From: an uncultured Nitrospira sp.
GTDB taxonomy: Bacteria > Nitrospirota > Nitrospiria > Nitrospirales > UBA8639
DNA: 14,630 nucleotides
Assembly (NCBI GenBank): GCA_902500695.1
Contig: CABVRQ010000077.1
Coordinates: forward strand, 3,010-17,639
Direction: 5' to 3'
Under the pieces are notes generated by a model. The model did no database searches, was not told the origin of the DNA, and saw nothing but the letters and a program-made list of their open reading frames with translations. Made by a program: the position numbers and the translations under genes. Of the stretch, positions 1 to 7,753 are shown piece by piece. Within the stretch, counting starts at the first letter, position 1; every line of letters begins with the position of its first letter.

Positions 1-276
1 ATGTCCAGTTACGGTTCCCAACAATGCAATATCCCCCAGGGACCACTAGCCGGTTACCTTAACTATCTCGCAACCCAGATGGCTATTGACAATGCCGCAG
101 CAATCAAAGCTCAGGGCGTTGAAATCTATACCATTGGATTGGGCAACATCGATCAGGCATTTCTCGCAACGCTCTCCAGCGGATCAGCTTTTGCCTACTA
201 TACCCCTGACTCCTCAGAGTTGGAGGGAATTTTCCAACAAATCGCCAATATTCTCAAACTTGTCCTCATTAGTTAG
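1..276 (+). CDS. TadG-like von Willebrand factor A protein, C-terminal fragment
   Basis: Partial gene: the frame is already open at base 1 and ends at TAG 274-276, so the ATG at base 1 is probably internal. The 91 visible residues look like the last third of a VWA domain. They comprise a helix of roughly residues 20-36, a strand with the phrase VEIYTIGLGN, the segment AFLATLSS, a Tyr/Thr-Pro stretch, and a closing amphipathic helix around EGIFQQIANIL that ends almost at the C-terminus. VWA domains of this type, often with an N-terminal TadE-like membrane segment, occur as TadG in Tad/Flp pilus loci. The two TadE-like genes directly downstream support that reading. The MIDAS metal-site residues and any membrane anchor lie outside the window and cannot be checked. 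A VWA protein of another envelope system is the main alternative. Confidence 0.75.
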   Translation: MSSYGSQQCNIPQGPLAGYLNYLATQMAIDNAAAIKAQGVEIYTIGLGNIDQAFLATLSSGSAFAYYTPDSSELEGIFQQIANILKLVLIS

Positions 277-353
277 GCAACCACGATGGCACACAATGAT
301 AACCATGGCACGCGTAACTGGGATTATGGGTCCACAAGCAGGAGGATTCCCCA

Positions 354-887
354 ATGAACGGGTTGATCAAATCTTTTCGTAAACTATTGTCTCCATGCCA
401 TAACGAGTCAGGAATCTCGGCCGTTGAAGTGGGGTTAACCATGCTCGTGTTCCTCACGTCTCTCTTCGCCGTAGCGGAAATGGGCTGGTTTTTTGTACAC
501 CAGAATACCCTTACTTCCGCAGTAAGAGAGGGCATTCGTATTGGGACGGTAGGCGCGACTTCAGTCGATGGCAACGGGAATTCCTTATCACGGGAAAATT
601 CAATCAAACAAGCCATTCAACAAAGCGCCGCAGCCGTGATGGACATTCCTTCGTCGGATATTTTCATTTTTCCCGTCGATGCCGATTGGACCGATCCCGA
701 TGATCCGGCGGTTGTTGGAACGGCAAGTGCCGGCGGTGCCGGCGCTTTTATGCGGGTCAGAGTCAATTTCACCCACCAATTTTTTACACAATTGATCGGT
801 GGGTTATTTGGACCAGGTGATACCATTGTCATGTCGTCCGAGGGAACCTACCGCAATGAAAACTTCATCCTAGGAGGCGGCTCATGA
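354..887 (+). CDS. TadE-like pseudopilin (first of two)
   Basis: This 177-residue protein begins at ATG 354 behind a strong Shine-Dalgarno AGGAGG (340-345, 8-nt spacer), which fixes the start. A short basic leader is followed by Gly20 and then Glu25, which matches the prepilin-peptidase pattern of Gly before the cut and Glu at +5. A hydrophobic helix follows (about residues 24-45) and then the phrase TSAVREGIRIG, typical of TadE family proteins. The remainder is a soluble extracytoplasmic domain. In Tad systems TadE/TadF are minor pseudopilins processed by TadV and needed for Flp pilus assembly; that role is known for the family, not shown here. It sits 77 bp after the VWA gene and overlaps the next gene by 4 bp, so the three are likely one operon. 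Confidence 0.85.
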   Translation: MNGLIKSFRKLLSPCHNESGISAVEVGLTMLVFLTSLFAVAEMGWFFVHQNTLTSAVREGIRIGTVGATSVDGNGNSLSRENSIKQAIQQSAAAVMDIPSSDIFIFPVDADWTDPDDPAVVGTASAGGAGAFMRVRVNFTHQFFTQLIGGLFGPGDTIVMSSEGTYRNENFILGGGS

Positions 888-1459
888 TGGCATCATTATT
901 ACAGATAGGGCGAAATGAACGGGGAACCGCTTCCATCGAACTCGCTTTTTCCCTCATGATTTTTCTCTTCGTCGCCTTTGGCATTGTCGAATACGGGAGC
1001 ATCATCAACGAACGCAATGCGCTCACCCAGCTAGCGAGGGAGGGCGCAAGCTTAGCCTCGCGAAACCTGACGACCAGCCAGAATATGATGGATCTTCTCG
1101 GCTCCACAAACAATGCTCTGGATTTCAAAAATCATCCATCCAAATATCATATTTACTTAGCCCAAATCACCGCTGGGACCGTCGCGGACAATAACCCTAC
1201 CTGTACGGTCGTTGAGCAGGGAGGTTTTAACGGCTCCGGCGTAGAGGCTCCAGCGCTTCCGAATTGTGATTTACCGCAAAATCTTTACGACTATTTGATT
1301 TATGTTCCCGGTACCGGTGCAACAGTACAACAGTTTACCGTGCTTAAAGTCTATTATGAACATGATCCAATGACCCCTGTCGGGGCACTAGGTGCTCAAT
1401 TTGGATGGGGGGGCAACCTGGGAAACAGTGTGACCTTGTTTAGCCGAGCAATTTTTTAA
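884..1459 (+). CDS. TadE-like pseudopilin (second of two)
   Basis: A 191-residue protein whose ATG (884) overlaps the TGA of the previous gene (ATGA), implying translational coupling. AGGAGG at 872-877 gives a 6-nt spacer to ATG 884 or 9 nt to the adjacent in-frame ATG 887. Gly14 with Glu19 forms the prepilin-peptidase pattern, followed by a hydrophobic helix (about residues 19-40) and the phrase LTQLAREGASLASR, the counterpart of the TadE signature helix. The soluble part has two cysteines, Cys107 and Cys128, that could form a disulfide in the periplasm. The C-terminus, SVTLFSRAIF, is hydrophobic and short. It is the last gene of the pilus cluster visible here. Whether it is TadE, TadF or a third minor pilin cannot be settled from the sequence alone. 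Confidence 0.83.
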   Translation: MMASLLQIGRNERGTASIELAFSLMIFLFVAFGIVEYGSIINERNALTQLAREGASLASRNLTTSQNMMDLLGSTNNALDFKNHPSKYHIYLAQITAGTVADNNPTCTVVEQGGFNGSGVEAPALPNCDLPQNLYDYLIYVPGTGATVQQFTVLKVYYEHDPMTPVGALGAQFGWGGNLGNSVTLFSRAIF

Positions 1460-1796
1460 TCTAAGACGTCAGGAATCTGTCCAGGAACATTCTCCTGCAC
1501 CATATATTTTTAGATTGGATAGACAGCATTCCGTTAAACAGACTTGCGAAGCAACCAGACGGAAGTCCCCCAACCCTTCTCGGCTGTTCTTCTCATATTT
1601 TTCATCCCTGAGATGGGAAGGTATAAAATACCGGGTGGTACTGTAACCTCATTTTGTTGATCTTCCATATACACTCCCTGAATAGAGGACGGACTATCCC
1701 CTCAAAGCCATCCAAGCATTTCCCAATTTTCTTACAGCGTGAGTACAACGCGCCAGGACAGGATCATTCACACATGTCCATTTCATAAGTTTGGCT
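1460..1796. other. Intergenic region between convergent genes
   Basis: There is no credible gene in this 337-base gap between the pilus operon and the convergent kinase-like gene. I see a weak inverted repeat, CAGGA (1482-1486) with TCCTG (1493-1497), followed some 10 bases later by an AT-rich stretch, and a tiny GGTAT/ATACC pair at 1620-1632. Neither has the strong stem plus T-run expected of an intrinsic terminator. Confidence 0.6.
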
Positions 1797-3380
1797 TTAA
1801 TTTGCCCTATTTCTTCGTTGTTCAATAAGACTCTCTAGCGTGGATCTGACCGTTTGCAAATCGGTCGAATCCAGGCGAATCGAAGTGTCCTGTTCAAGTT
1901 TGGTTAAGGGCTCCCCTTTGGCCTTTTGCTGTTCCATGACTCCAATCGTTGCATCAGATGCATCGGTCCGTTGTTTAGCTCGAGATGCTATTCGCTCGGC
2001 CAACACCTCGTCCGGCGCCCAGACGTCCAAGATAACAACAGACACGAGCCTTTCATGGGCGAGTCGGATGAATGATTGTCTTTGTGCGCTCTCAATGAAT
2101 GTAGCATCCACAACGACAGAATAGCCCGCCTGTAACATCGTATTTGCAAGGTCCCATAACCGATCATAGGTTGCACGAGTCATATCTGGCGAGTACAAGC
2201 TCTTTGAAGTTTCCTGACCAACAACGATTTTAGGTTGTTCGGCATGGATCCGTTTACGTTCCACATCGGATCGCACGCGCATAGCACCCAACGCTTTCAC
2301 CACTTCAGTGGAGACCGTCGTCTTCCCGGTCCCGGATACTCCATGCATCAGCATCAACATTGGAGGAGAGGGCATCATCAATCGATGGGCAAACTCCACG
2401 TATCTGCTTATTTCTTGAAGGATATCTTCCCGAACTGCGTTTCCGGGTTCTACCTGAGCCAGACGCAAGCCTGCGACTTTCGCCCGAACAAGTGCCCGAT
2501 ACACCTCATACAGCCGGAACACACTCATCCCGGCATAGTCTCCAGTCACTTCCAGATAACAGTTTAAAAACCAATAGGCTAAATCCACCCGATCTCTACT
2601 CTCTAAATCCATGACCAAAAACGCGACTTCACTGATGACATCAATCCAACGTAACCGTGGTTCAAATTCCAATGCATCAAAGACACAGATCCGGTCCTCC
2701 AATAAGGCAATATTTCCCAAATGAAGATCACCATGACACTCCCGAATCTGCCCTGAAGCTTTGCGTTGTTTTATTATTGACCTTAAGCGCCTCCATTCCT
2801 GGTTTATCCATTCTTGAATATCCTGCAAACAGGATTGAATCCGCGCAGGGAGGGCAGTATGAGGAATGTCCTCGAAGCACTCTGTTATAGGTTGCCAGAC
2901 CATATCCGGCTCTCCATAGGGCATGAGATCTTCTGCAGGGTCAAGCCGGCTATGGAAAATACCGATATCTCTGGCCAGTTGACCGACCACCGATTCATCC
3001 AGGGAGCCCCTTTCAAGGAGATTGTGAAACTCCTGATTGGGAGGAAATTGTTTCATTTTGACGGCCCATTCAAAAGGGCATCCGTCGCCATCCATGCGTG
3101 GATCTGATGGCGATCCAGTGATGGACACCACCCCGAGATAGAGATGTGGAGCTAACCGTCCGTTGAGACGAACCTCTTCTTCACAAAACCACTTCCGTTT
3201 TTCAAGTGTGGAAAAATCAACAAAGGAAAACAACACGGGCTTTTTAATTTTGTAGACATACCGACCGGTTAGAAAGACCCAAGAAATATGCGTTTCCACC
3301 AGGGTGACCTGACTCACCGGGTGTGCATAACATTTCGGATTCTGCAGCGAGGCGACTAACTGAGAAGAAATCATAGCCAT
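1797..3380 (-). CDS. APH-like phosphotransferase / P-loop kinase fusion protein
   Basis: Two domains in one protein, numbered from ATG 3380 (527 residues). The N-terminal part resembles the aminoglycoside-phosphotransferase/choline-kinase fold. It has ETHISWVFLTG near the start, YKIKKP as a likely nucleotide-binding lysine strand, and the catalytic-loop phrase HGDLHLGN at about 216-223, followed by VFDALEFEP as the metal-binding acidic segment. The C-terminal part is a zeta-toxin/gluconate-kinase-like P-loop domain with Walker A GVSGTGKTT at about 347-355 and VVVDATF as a candidate Walker B strand. Such two-domain proteins are widespread and usually annotated bifunctional aminoglycoside phosphotransferase/ATP-binding protein; the substrate is unknown to me and drug resistance should not be assumed. 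The open frame extends to a GTG at 3437, but family-like sequence starts near MISSQ, so ATG 3380 or 3374 is preferred. Neither has a strong ribosome-binding site. It is transcribed away from the cytochrome gene. Confidence 0.82.
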   Translation of the reverse strand: MAMISSQLVASLQNPKCYAHPVSQVTLVETHISWVFLTGRYVYKIKKPVLFSFVDFSTLEKRKWFCEEEVRLNGRLAPHLYLGVVSITGSPSDPRMDGDGCPFEWAVKMKQFPPNQEFHNLLERGSLDESVVGQLARDIGIFHSRLDPAEDLMPYGEPDMVWQPITECFEDIPHTALPARIQSCLQDIQEWINQEWRRLRSIIKQRKASGQIRECHGDLHLGNIALLEDRICVFDALEFEPRLRWIDVISEVAFLVMDLESRDRVDLAYWFLNCYLEVTGDYAGMSVFRLYEVYRALVRAKVAGLRLAQVEPGNAVREDILQEISRYVEFAHRLMMPSPPMLMLMHGVSGTGKTTVSTEVVKALGAMRVRSDVERKRIHAEQPKIVVGQETSKSLYSPDMTRATYDRLWDLANTMLQAGYSVVVDATFIESAQRQSFIRLAHERLVSVVILDVWAPDEVLAERIASRAKQRTDASDATIGVMEQQKAKGEPLTKLEQDTSIRLDSTDLQTVRSTLESLIEQRRNRAN

Positions 3381-3574
3381 CCAATAAAGACCACTAGCCT
3401 CTGAGAGGAAATGAAAACATATCGTTCTGGACCGCACTCCATTTAGTGCACTTGCTCATCCTACCCAATTTCACTCCTTTCACCAAACAGACCAAAGCAT
3501 CCACTGATGATAAACGTTCATTTGACTTGTGAAGAAAATGCCCGACCAGGTACACTATAAATATCTGACCAATT

Positions 3575-4180
3575 ATGTTGAGACGAATCAAAACCTTTTT
3601 CATTATATTTCTGTTTCTCCTGGTCGTGGCCCTATTGACAGCGCTCTGGTTGTTACCGGGCATGTTCTCTGCCAAAGCTACTCCCCCCGAGTGGGAAGTG
3701 AAAGCGGCAAGATTTATCCGCCATCTGGCAACTCCAAGCCACTTCCTCAAGATGACGAACCCGATTCTTTCTTCTTCAGAAGCACTTGCGGACGCTCGGC
3801 ATCATTTTGCCGATCACTGCGCGACCTGCCATGCCAATGATGGAAGTGGGAAAACACATATGGGTCCGAATTTCTACCCTCCTGTTCCTGACCTCAGGGA
3901 CCCTGCCATTCAGGCTATGGCTGATGGCGAATTGTTTTATGTCATCCATTACGGCATTCGATTCACCGGAATGCCAGCCTGGGGGAAAGGTTTGCCGGAA
4001 GAAGATCTCGACAGCTGGAAATTAGTACACCTTATTCGACATTTTCCCAATATCACTCCTGAAGAAATTACGGAGATGAAACAATATAATCCCCTTACCC
4101 GCGAAGAACGGGAGCAACAAGAAACCCTTGATCAATTTTTATCAGGAGAAGATGTGGTACCCCAAAACCACCATCATTGA
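3575..4180 (+). CDS. Membrane-anchored monohaem c-type cytochrome
   Basis: A 201-residue protein with an uncleaved-looking N-terminal membrane anchor (residues about 7-28, after the basic start MLRRIK). A haem c attachment motif CATCH follows at 82-86 and a probable distal Met ligand in TGMPAW (Met133). The fold is the class I cytochrome c type seen in periplasmic electron carriers and oxidase subunits, so the haem domain should sit in the periplasm. An in-frame TGA nine bases upstream (3566-3568) makes ATG 3575 the only reasonable start, although no clear Shine-Dalgarno precedes it. The C-terminus is charged and ends with His-His-His. A small exported protein follows after 25 bp, likely in the same operon. 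Its redox partner is unknown, since no oxidase or reductase subunit is adjacent. Confidence 0.9.
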   Translation: MLRRIKTFFIIFLFLLVVALLTALWLLPGMFSAKATPPEWEVKAARFIRHLATPSHFLKMTNPILSSSEALADARHHFADHCATCHANDGSGKTHMGPNFYPPVPDLRDPAIQAMADGELFYVIHYGIRFTGMPAWGKGLPEEDLDSWKLVHLIRHFPNITPEEITEMKQYNPLTREEREQQETLDQFLSGEDVVPQNHHH

Positions 4181-4205
4181 TTTCATAATTCAAGGAGTCA
4201 TCATC

Positions 4206-4529
4206 ATGAAATATTTCAGCATTTTAGCCGTTCTGTGTTCCATGTTTCTGACCGCCCCAGCCTGGGCACATGGCGATGCCGCTCATGTGATGGGAACCGT
4301 CACCGAATCGGGAAATGACCATGTAGTGGTCACAACTCCAAAAGGGGAATCCCTGACCCTCGCCTTTCATCCTCAAATTACGTTTCAACAAAATGGCATC
4401 CATGTAGAAAATGCTCGGCCGCAGGTTGGCGACCGACTCGTGGCCGAGGTTTCCAAAAAAGAAGTCCCTGAAAACCGGGACTGGGTTGCGACGGAGATCA
4501 CATTTTCCACACCAAAAAAGAAACCTTGA
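4206..4529 (+). CDS. Small exported periplasmic protein, beta-rich, unknown function
   Basis: The start is ATG 4206, set by AAGGAG at 4192-4197 (8-nt spacer) and by a textbook signal peptide of about 21 residues ending APAWA; the frame is open further upstream to 4128 but that part lacks such support. The mature protein, about 86 residues, begins HGDAAH. It then alternates short strands (MGTVTES, HVVVTTPKGE, SLTLAF) and ends with VGDRLVAEV and a lysine-rich tail. This resembles the small beta-barrel/OB-like DUF5666-type periplasmic proteins, a weak fold-level guess. The His residues near the mature N-terminus could bind a metal. The 25-bp spacing after the cytochrome gene suggests co-transcription and perhaps a role in haem- or copper-linked electron transfer, which is inference only. 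Confidence 0.78.
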   Translation: MKYFSILAVLCSMFLTAPAWAHGDAAHVMGTVTESGNDHVVVTTPKGESLTLAFHPQITFQQNGIHVENARPQVGDRLVAEVSKKEVPENRDWVATEITFSTPKKKP

Positions 4530-4999
4530 TTACCGAACACGATCACGACCCAGAATGAGAAAAAAAGGCCTGTGATTTTTTTGGGTATGCCGAATGAAGT
4601 GTTTTATTTGGAAGGACTAAACCACAATCTTACATAATCCGCATATTCATTTTTTTCTTAATCTATTTACATGGATCAATCCTCCCGAATTTTGATCATT
4701 GGCCCTACCTTCAAGAGGCCAAGACAACAGTATGCCATTGACTAAATTCCAGGATTTCTAGCTTTGGATCAGAACTCCCTGGCGACTGGCCTCACATAAC
4801 AAGCAGGACAGGCGCAAGATTGAACAAATGGATCGGAGTCTATAACGGACGCCATACTGAGATGCCATTTGGGGTGAATAGGGCCAGTCCGGTTTACAAA
4901 GAAAGCACTCTGGGCACTAGAGGTATGGGATGAATCTGTTTTATTTGAATATTTTCCAGGTGGAGGAATATCCCGTATAAAGATGGATGAAGGAGCAAG
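4530..4999. other. 470-base intergenic region without a recognisable gene
   Basis: No reading frame with a start, ribosome-binding site and protein-like composition was found on either strand. Just after the upstream stop there is a run of seven A, the bases GGCCTGTGA and seven T (about 4560-4582), an A/T-only pairing too weak to call a terminator. The 10-mer GTTTTATTTG occurs twice in the same orientation (4601-4610 and 4938-4947), which may be chance in AT-rich sequence. A promoter for the lipoprotein gene is expected in the last 100 bases, but no -35/-10 pair with proper spacing stands out. Confidence 0.6.
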
Positions 5000-5611
5000 A
5001 TGACCTACTCCAGGGCTGTTAGTCTCTCACCTGTTGTTTTTCGCAATAAACTGGTTTTCCTTTTATTCCTCACCGTGCTTTGTGCCGGAGGATGCTCGAC
5101 CCCCTACCAAAGTACTCTTCCTCCCAATCTGGCCGAACAAATCGATCCCTTATTAATGTTCCCACGCATTAAAGATGATCCTGACAGCTTCAAGGGAAAA
5201 CTAGTCATACTTGGCGGACAAATCCTGGCGGCGAAACGCTTACAAAATTCAACCCAACTCACAATCCTCCAATTGCCTCTCATCGATGACCAGGAACCCA
5301 CGACTGAACTTACTCAATCCCAAGGACGATTTATTGCAGAACAACAGCAATTTCTAGACCCCGCCACGGTCCCTCCCGGAAGCCGGATCACCCTGGCAGT
5401 AGAAATATCCGGCTCTGTCCAACAGAGTCTCGATGAAGACATATATACCTATCCCACTTTCCTCATTAAACATTTCAAAATCTGGCCAGCGTATTCTCCT
5501 GATTACGACCGGTATAGATCCTATCCTCAACCATTGTTTTATCCCTATGCGTATCCGTACTGGCGGGGATATGGCCGGTTTTACCCATCTTACCCTTTTG
5601 GCTATTGGTAA
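5000..5611 (+). CDS. Slp-family outer-membrane lipoprotein
   Basis: A 203-residue lipoprotein. The first 31 residues form a lipoprotein signal (basic residue, hydrophobic VFLLFLTVL, then AGG) with the lipidated Cys at position 32. The body matches the pattern of the Slp family, named for the E. coli starvation-inducible lipoprotein. A KGKLVILGGQI strand is followed by a TQLTILQLPL strand, then GRFIAEQQQFLDP, then GSRITLAVEISGSV, and finally a Lys-His-Phe-Lys-Ile-Trp strand. These features predict anchoring to the outer membrane facing the periplasm. The C-terminal 40 residues are an unusual Tyr/Pro-rich tail (YPYAYPYW and similar) absent from the short E. coli protein. AAGGAG at 4990-4995 lies only 4 nt from ATG 5000, a slightly short spacer but acceptable. 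It appears monocistronic and converges with the next gene. Confidence 0.85.
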   Translation: MTYSRAVSLSPVVFRNKLVFLLFLTVLCAGGCSTPYQSTLPPNLAEQIDPLLMFPRIKDDPDSFKGKLVILGGQILAAKRLQNSTQLTILQLPLIDDQEPTTELTQSQGRFIAEQQQFLDPATVPPGSRITLAVEISGSVQQSLDEDIYTYPTFLIKHFKIWPAYSPDYDRYRSYPQPLFYPYAYPYWRGYGRFYPSYPFGYW

Positions 5612-5757
5612 GACGCTTTCCCTAACCCACAGACACACCCGCGCTACTATTTCCGAGAGCCTCAGGGATATTCAATTGCCCAAATAACTCGTAGGATCTG
5701 GAACACCCAAGGACTCCCTGGGAACCATGCCAACCCGATTCAATCTCTTTAAATATT

Positions 5758-5786
5758 AAAAAAAAGGAGGAGGCATGGCCTCCTCC
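5758..5786 (-). terminator. Intrinsic terminator for the secreted-protein gene
   Basis: On the minus strand a perfect 9-bp GC-rich stem (arms 5766-5774 and 5778-5786, 3-base loop) is followed directly by eight T (complement of the A run at 5758-5765). This is a textbook rho-independent terminator, lying about 47 bases after the stop of the gene ending at 5833. On the plus strand no T-run follows the hairpin, so it should work mainly in one direction. Confidence 0.9.
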
Positions 5787-5832
5787 CACAATAAACGAGT
5801 ATTTCAAATAAACTGGAAACTCGACAGGAGAT

Positions 5833-6684
5833 TTACAACTTTGTGTCCGGGTGCTGTTCCTGGGGTATGGATTCAATTGGCATCTCTTCCACTAACGGAG
5901 CTTCCATTGGGTGCTCTTCACTAACAGAACTTTCTCCGATGGAGACGTCATCCACAACAGGATTTCCCTCAATGACCCTGGCTTCCATAGGAGCGGGAGC
6001 TATGATTGCCACGCTATCGAAATCAGCCATTAACCCTATCGTATCCTCTCCACCGTCTAACAAAAGAGTAATATTCGTAGTATCGTTCCGCCATTCCGCC
6101 ACCATCTTCAGATGGCCGCGAAGCAGGGCTTGTCCCCAGAGACTTTGATCATATTGGTACAACGAATCTAACCAGATTTCCTGAACTGACGTGGGCATGC
6201 CATAAGACTGGGTTATCCAATTTTCCACCGCATGGAAATCTTGCACATAGTCCACAGCATCATCATGTTTCGGTTCAAAGAGATAATTCGCCTGAGCAAG
6301 TTGATCTTCATAAAAAGTGTAGGTTAACGACGCATCAATTCCTTCGATTTGACGACGATACCCCACCCGCTGCTCGTAGATCTCCAATACCGGAGACTGG
6401 AGTTCCCAAACCGGCTGCACCGGTTCATTCAGTTTTACCTCTTGGGCATTCATTCCCCACTCCGTACTTCGCCGTTCCAAAGCCTGGGGTTGAGCAGGAA
6501 CGACCGTTTTTTGAATCACGGATGGGTGCGCTTGATGGTGGGTTGGCCCCGCCAGCAAATGACCATTGGAATCCCGGTGACGGGTGAATATCAAATATTC
6601 AGATGCCTCATAGGCCAAACTTGTCGTCAACAGGGTTGTTCCCAACATGACAACTGCGCCCGTCAAGCTCAAATGTGTTTTCAT
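5833..6684 (-). CDS. Secreted protein of unknown family with acidic Pro/Glu-rich tail
   Basis: I do not recognise the family. Numbered from ATG 6684 (283 residues), it opens with a signal peptide (MKTHLSLTG, hydrophobic to about residue 24, cut near SLA/YEA). A His-containing linker follows (about 30-95). The folded core spans about 100-225, with the pattern YTFYEDQLAQANY, then SYGMPTS, then AEWRNDTTNITLLL, a layout seen in many uncharacterised envelope proteins. The last 55 residues are disordered-looking, rich in Glu, Pro and Met, with loose repeats (PMEAR, PMEAP, PIES). The frame is open to a TTG at 6720, and ATG 6696 is an alternative start; both ATGs have only weak ribosome-binding sites. 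The gene is monocistronic with its own strong terminator. Periplasmic location is a fair inference; function is unknown. Confidence 0.78.
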   Translation of the reverse strand: MKTHLSLTGAVVMLGTTLLTTSLAYEASEYLIFTRHRDSNGHLLAGPTHHQAHPSVIQKTVVPAQPQALERRSTEWGMNAQEVKLNEPVQPVWELQSPVLEIYEQRVGYRRQIEGIDASLTYTFYEDQLAQANYLFEPKHDDAVDYVQDFHAVENWITQSYGMPTSVQEIWLDSLYQYDQSLWGQALLRGHLKMVAEWRNDTTNITLLLDGGEDTIGLMADFDSVAIIAPAPMEARVIEGNPVVDDVSIGESSVSEEHPMEAPLVEEMPIESIPQEQHPDTKL

Positions 6685-7133
6685 AGCATTTCCCATTGTC
6701 CTCAAGGTTTTCAATCGCAATGAATAATGAGGATCCCTGTATGGATGAATACACAGGTAGATCTCCCGTTATCACCACTCGTCAGTCAATATAGAATAGT
6801 GTCGGTTGTTGAGAAGGCAACTTGAGGGGGCAAAAGCAGAAACCTCTTATCTGGACATAGCCTACATTCATGACCCTTACTTTGGCTCAGAAGTACCGAA
6901 AACCGGGCACCCGGGAAAGAAGAGGGCGAAAGACCAAAAGAGGAGAAAGCTCTCATACGAAGTGACCTCAATGAGTGTCTTTCCGTTTAAGATTCTTCAC
7001 ATACTGGGCCATGACTAGAGGAAAGGTGAAAAACCAATCTAGAACGTGAGCGCCCACCTGGGGCGAAGAGAGAAGAAAAAATGGACACCGAGGTTTGACC
7101 GGGAAAATCGCGAATACCGCACGATACCGACTT
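6685..7133. other. 449-base region upstream of the secreted-protein gene
   Basis: No supported gene: the longest frames here start at TTG or lack a ribosome-binding site and have shadow-like composition. It should hold the promoter of the minus-strand gene starting at 6684. The minus strand contains TATATT (near 6790) as a possible -10 element, but I found no convincing -35 at the right distance. A small inverted repeat, CCTGT (6736-6740) with ACAGG (6753-6757), lies in the likely 5' leader. No clear terminator follows the response-regulator gene at 7134. Confidence 0.55.
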
Positions 7134-7619
7134 TTAACACCAGGCGACATTGGCGGAGGAATCTCCGCCACTTCCCGCCAATGGCTGTTCAAGAACTTCC
7201 GCCCAGTGCTTTCTCAAATTGTTAAACATCTGGAGATACCCGGTATAGGAATTGGGTTTCTGCATGTATCCATTCACCCCCATACCAGCGGTGAAACAGA
7301 TATCCTTTGGAGCATTTGACGTGGTCAACACCACAATGGGAATACTTGCCAGAGATGGATCCTTCTTGATTTCAGTGAGAACTTCCCCTCCGGTCATGTG
7401 AGGCATATTTAAATCCAGGAGAATCACACTAGGGCGTGGCGCACATTCTCCCCTGGAAAAGAGGCCACGGCGGTATAAGTAATCCAGCAATTCGGTGCCA
7501 TCATTCACACACCGCAATTCCTGTCCAACCGGGATCTCGTCCCATGCCTCTTTCACAATTTCGCAGTCATCGGGATTATCATCAACAAGCAGAACTGTGT
7601 GGATGGGCAGAGTCATCAT
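7134..7619 (-). CDS. Single-domain response regulator (CheY/Rcp1-like receiver)
   Basis: A 161-residue protein that is essentially one receiver domain. The acidic pocket is Asp13-Asp14 in LLVDDNPDD, and the phosphoacceptor is Asp69 in ILLDLNMP. The conserved Thr/Ser lies in VVLTTS (about 97-101) and the conserved Lys is in QKP (Lys121). The relatively long loop before the phosphoacceptor and the PxVILLDLNMPxMxG style match the Rcp1-type regulators often paired with phytochrome-like or hybrid histidine kinases. There is no DNA-binding or enzymatic output domain; only a short Gly/Ser-rich tail follows. ATG 7619 is preceded by AAGGA with a 5-nt spacer, which supports the start. No histidine kinase is in the window, so the partner is unknown. 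The gap of 134 bases to the upstream HAD gene leaves an operon link uncertain. Confidence 0.92.
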   Translation of the reverse strand: MMTLPIHTVLLVDDNPDDCEIVKEAWDEIPVGQELRCVNDGTELLDYLYRRGLFSRGECAPRPSVILLDLNMPHMTGGEVLTEIKKDPSLASIPIVVLTTSNAPKDICFTAGMGVNGYMQKPNSYTGYLQMFNNLRKHWAEVLEQPLAGSGGDSSANVAWC

Positions 7620-7686
7620 CAGTATTCCTTGAATTGACTAAACGGGAGATCAAAAATCGGGCTGGGCAATACCGATTCCCAACAGC

Positions 7687-7704
7687 AAAGAACCACTGTT
7701 CTTT
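7687..7704. repeat. Perfect 7-bp inverted repeat between HAD and receiver genes
   Basis: AAAGAAC (7687-7693) and GTTCTTT (7698-7704) pair perfectly around a 4-base loop. It sits in the 134-base gap upstream of the receiver gene, about 70 bases before its start codon on the minus strand. No T-run follows on either strand close enough for a standard terminator, so it may be an operator, a processing site or chance. Confidence 0.45.
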
Positions 7705-7753
7705 ATCGGCAATTTTTCAAAAACCTTTCCTCCACGGACGAACGATGACACGC

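Noticed and set aside
354..1459. The two pilin genes as duplicates of each other.
   Set aside because: They share the prepilin motif and signature helix, but the rest of the proteins differ, so they are distinct family members rather than a recent duplication.
1797..3380. Interpretation of the APH-like domain as an antibiotic-resistance gene.
   Set aside because: The fusion with a P-loop kinase domain is a widespread housekeeping-type architecture, and nothing nearby suggests a resistance island.
3522..3562. TTGACT (3522-3527) and TATAAAT (3556-3562) as a sigma70 promoter for the cytochrome gene.
   Set aside because: The spacer is 28 bases, far from about 17, and the nearer TACACT option gives only weak matches.
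4560..4582. A-run / T-run pairing after the small periplasmic protein gene as a terminator.
   Set aside because: The stem is made only of A-T pairs around a 9-base loop, too unstable for an intrinsic terminator.
6806..7018. A 70-codon plus-strand frame upstream of the secreted-protein gene.
   Set aside because: It starts at TTG, has no ribosome-binding site and its translation has no recognisable domain or signal.
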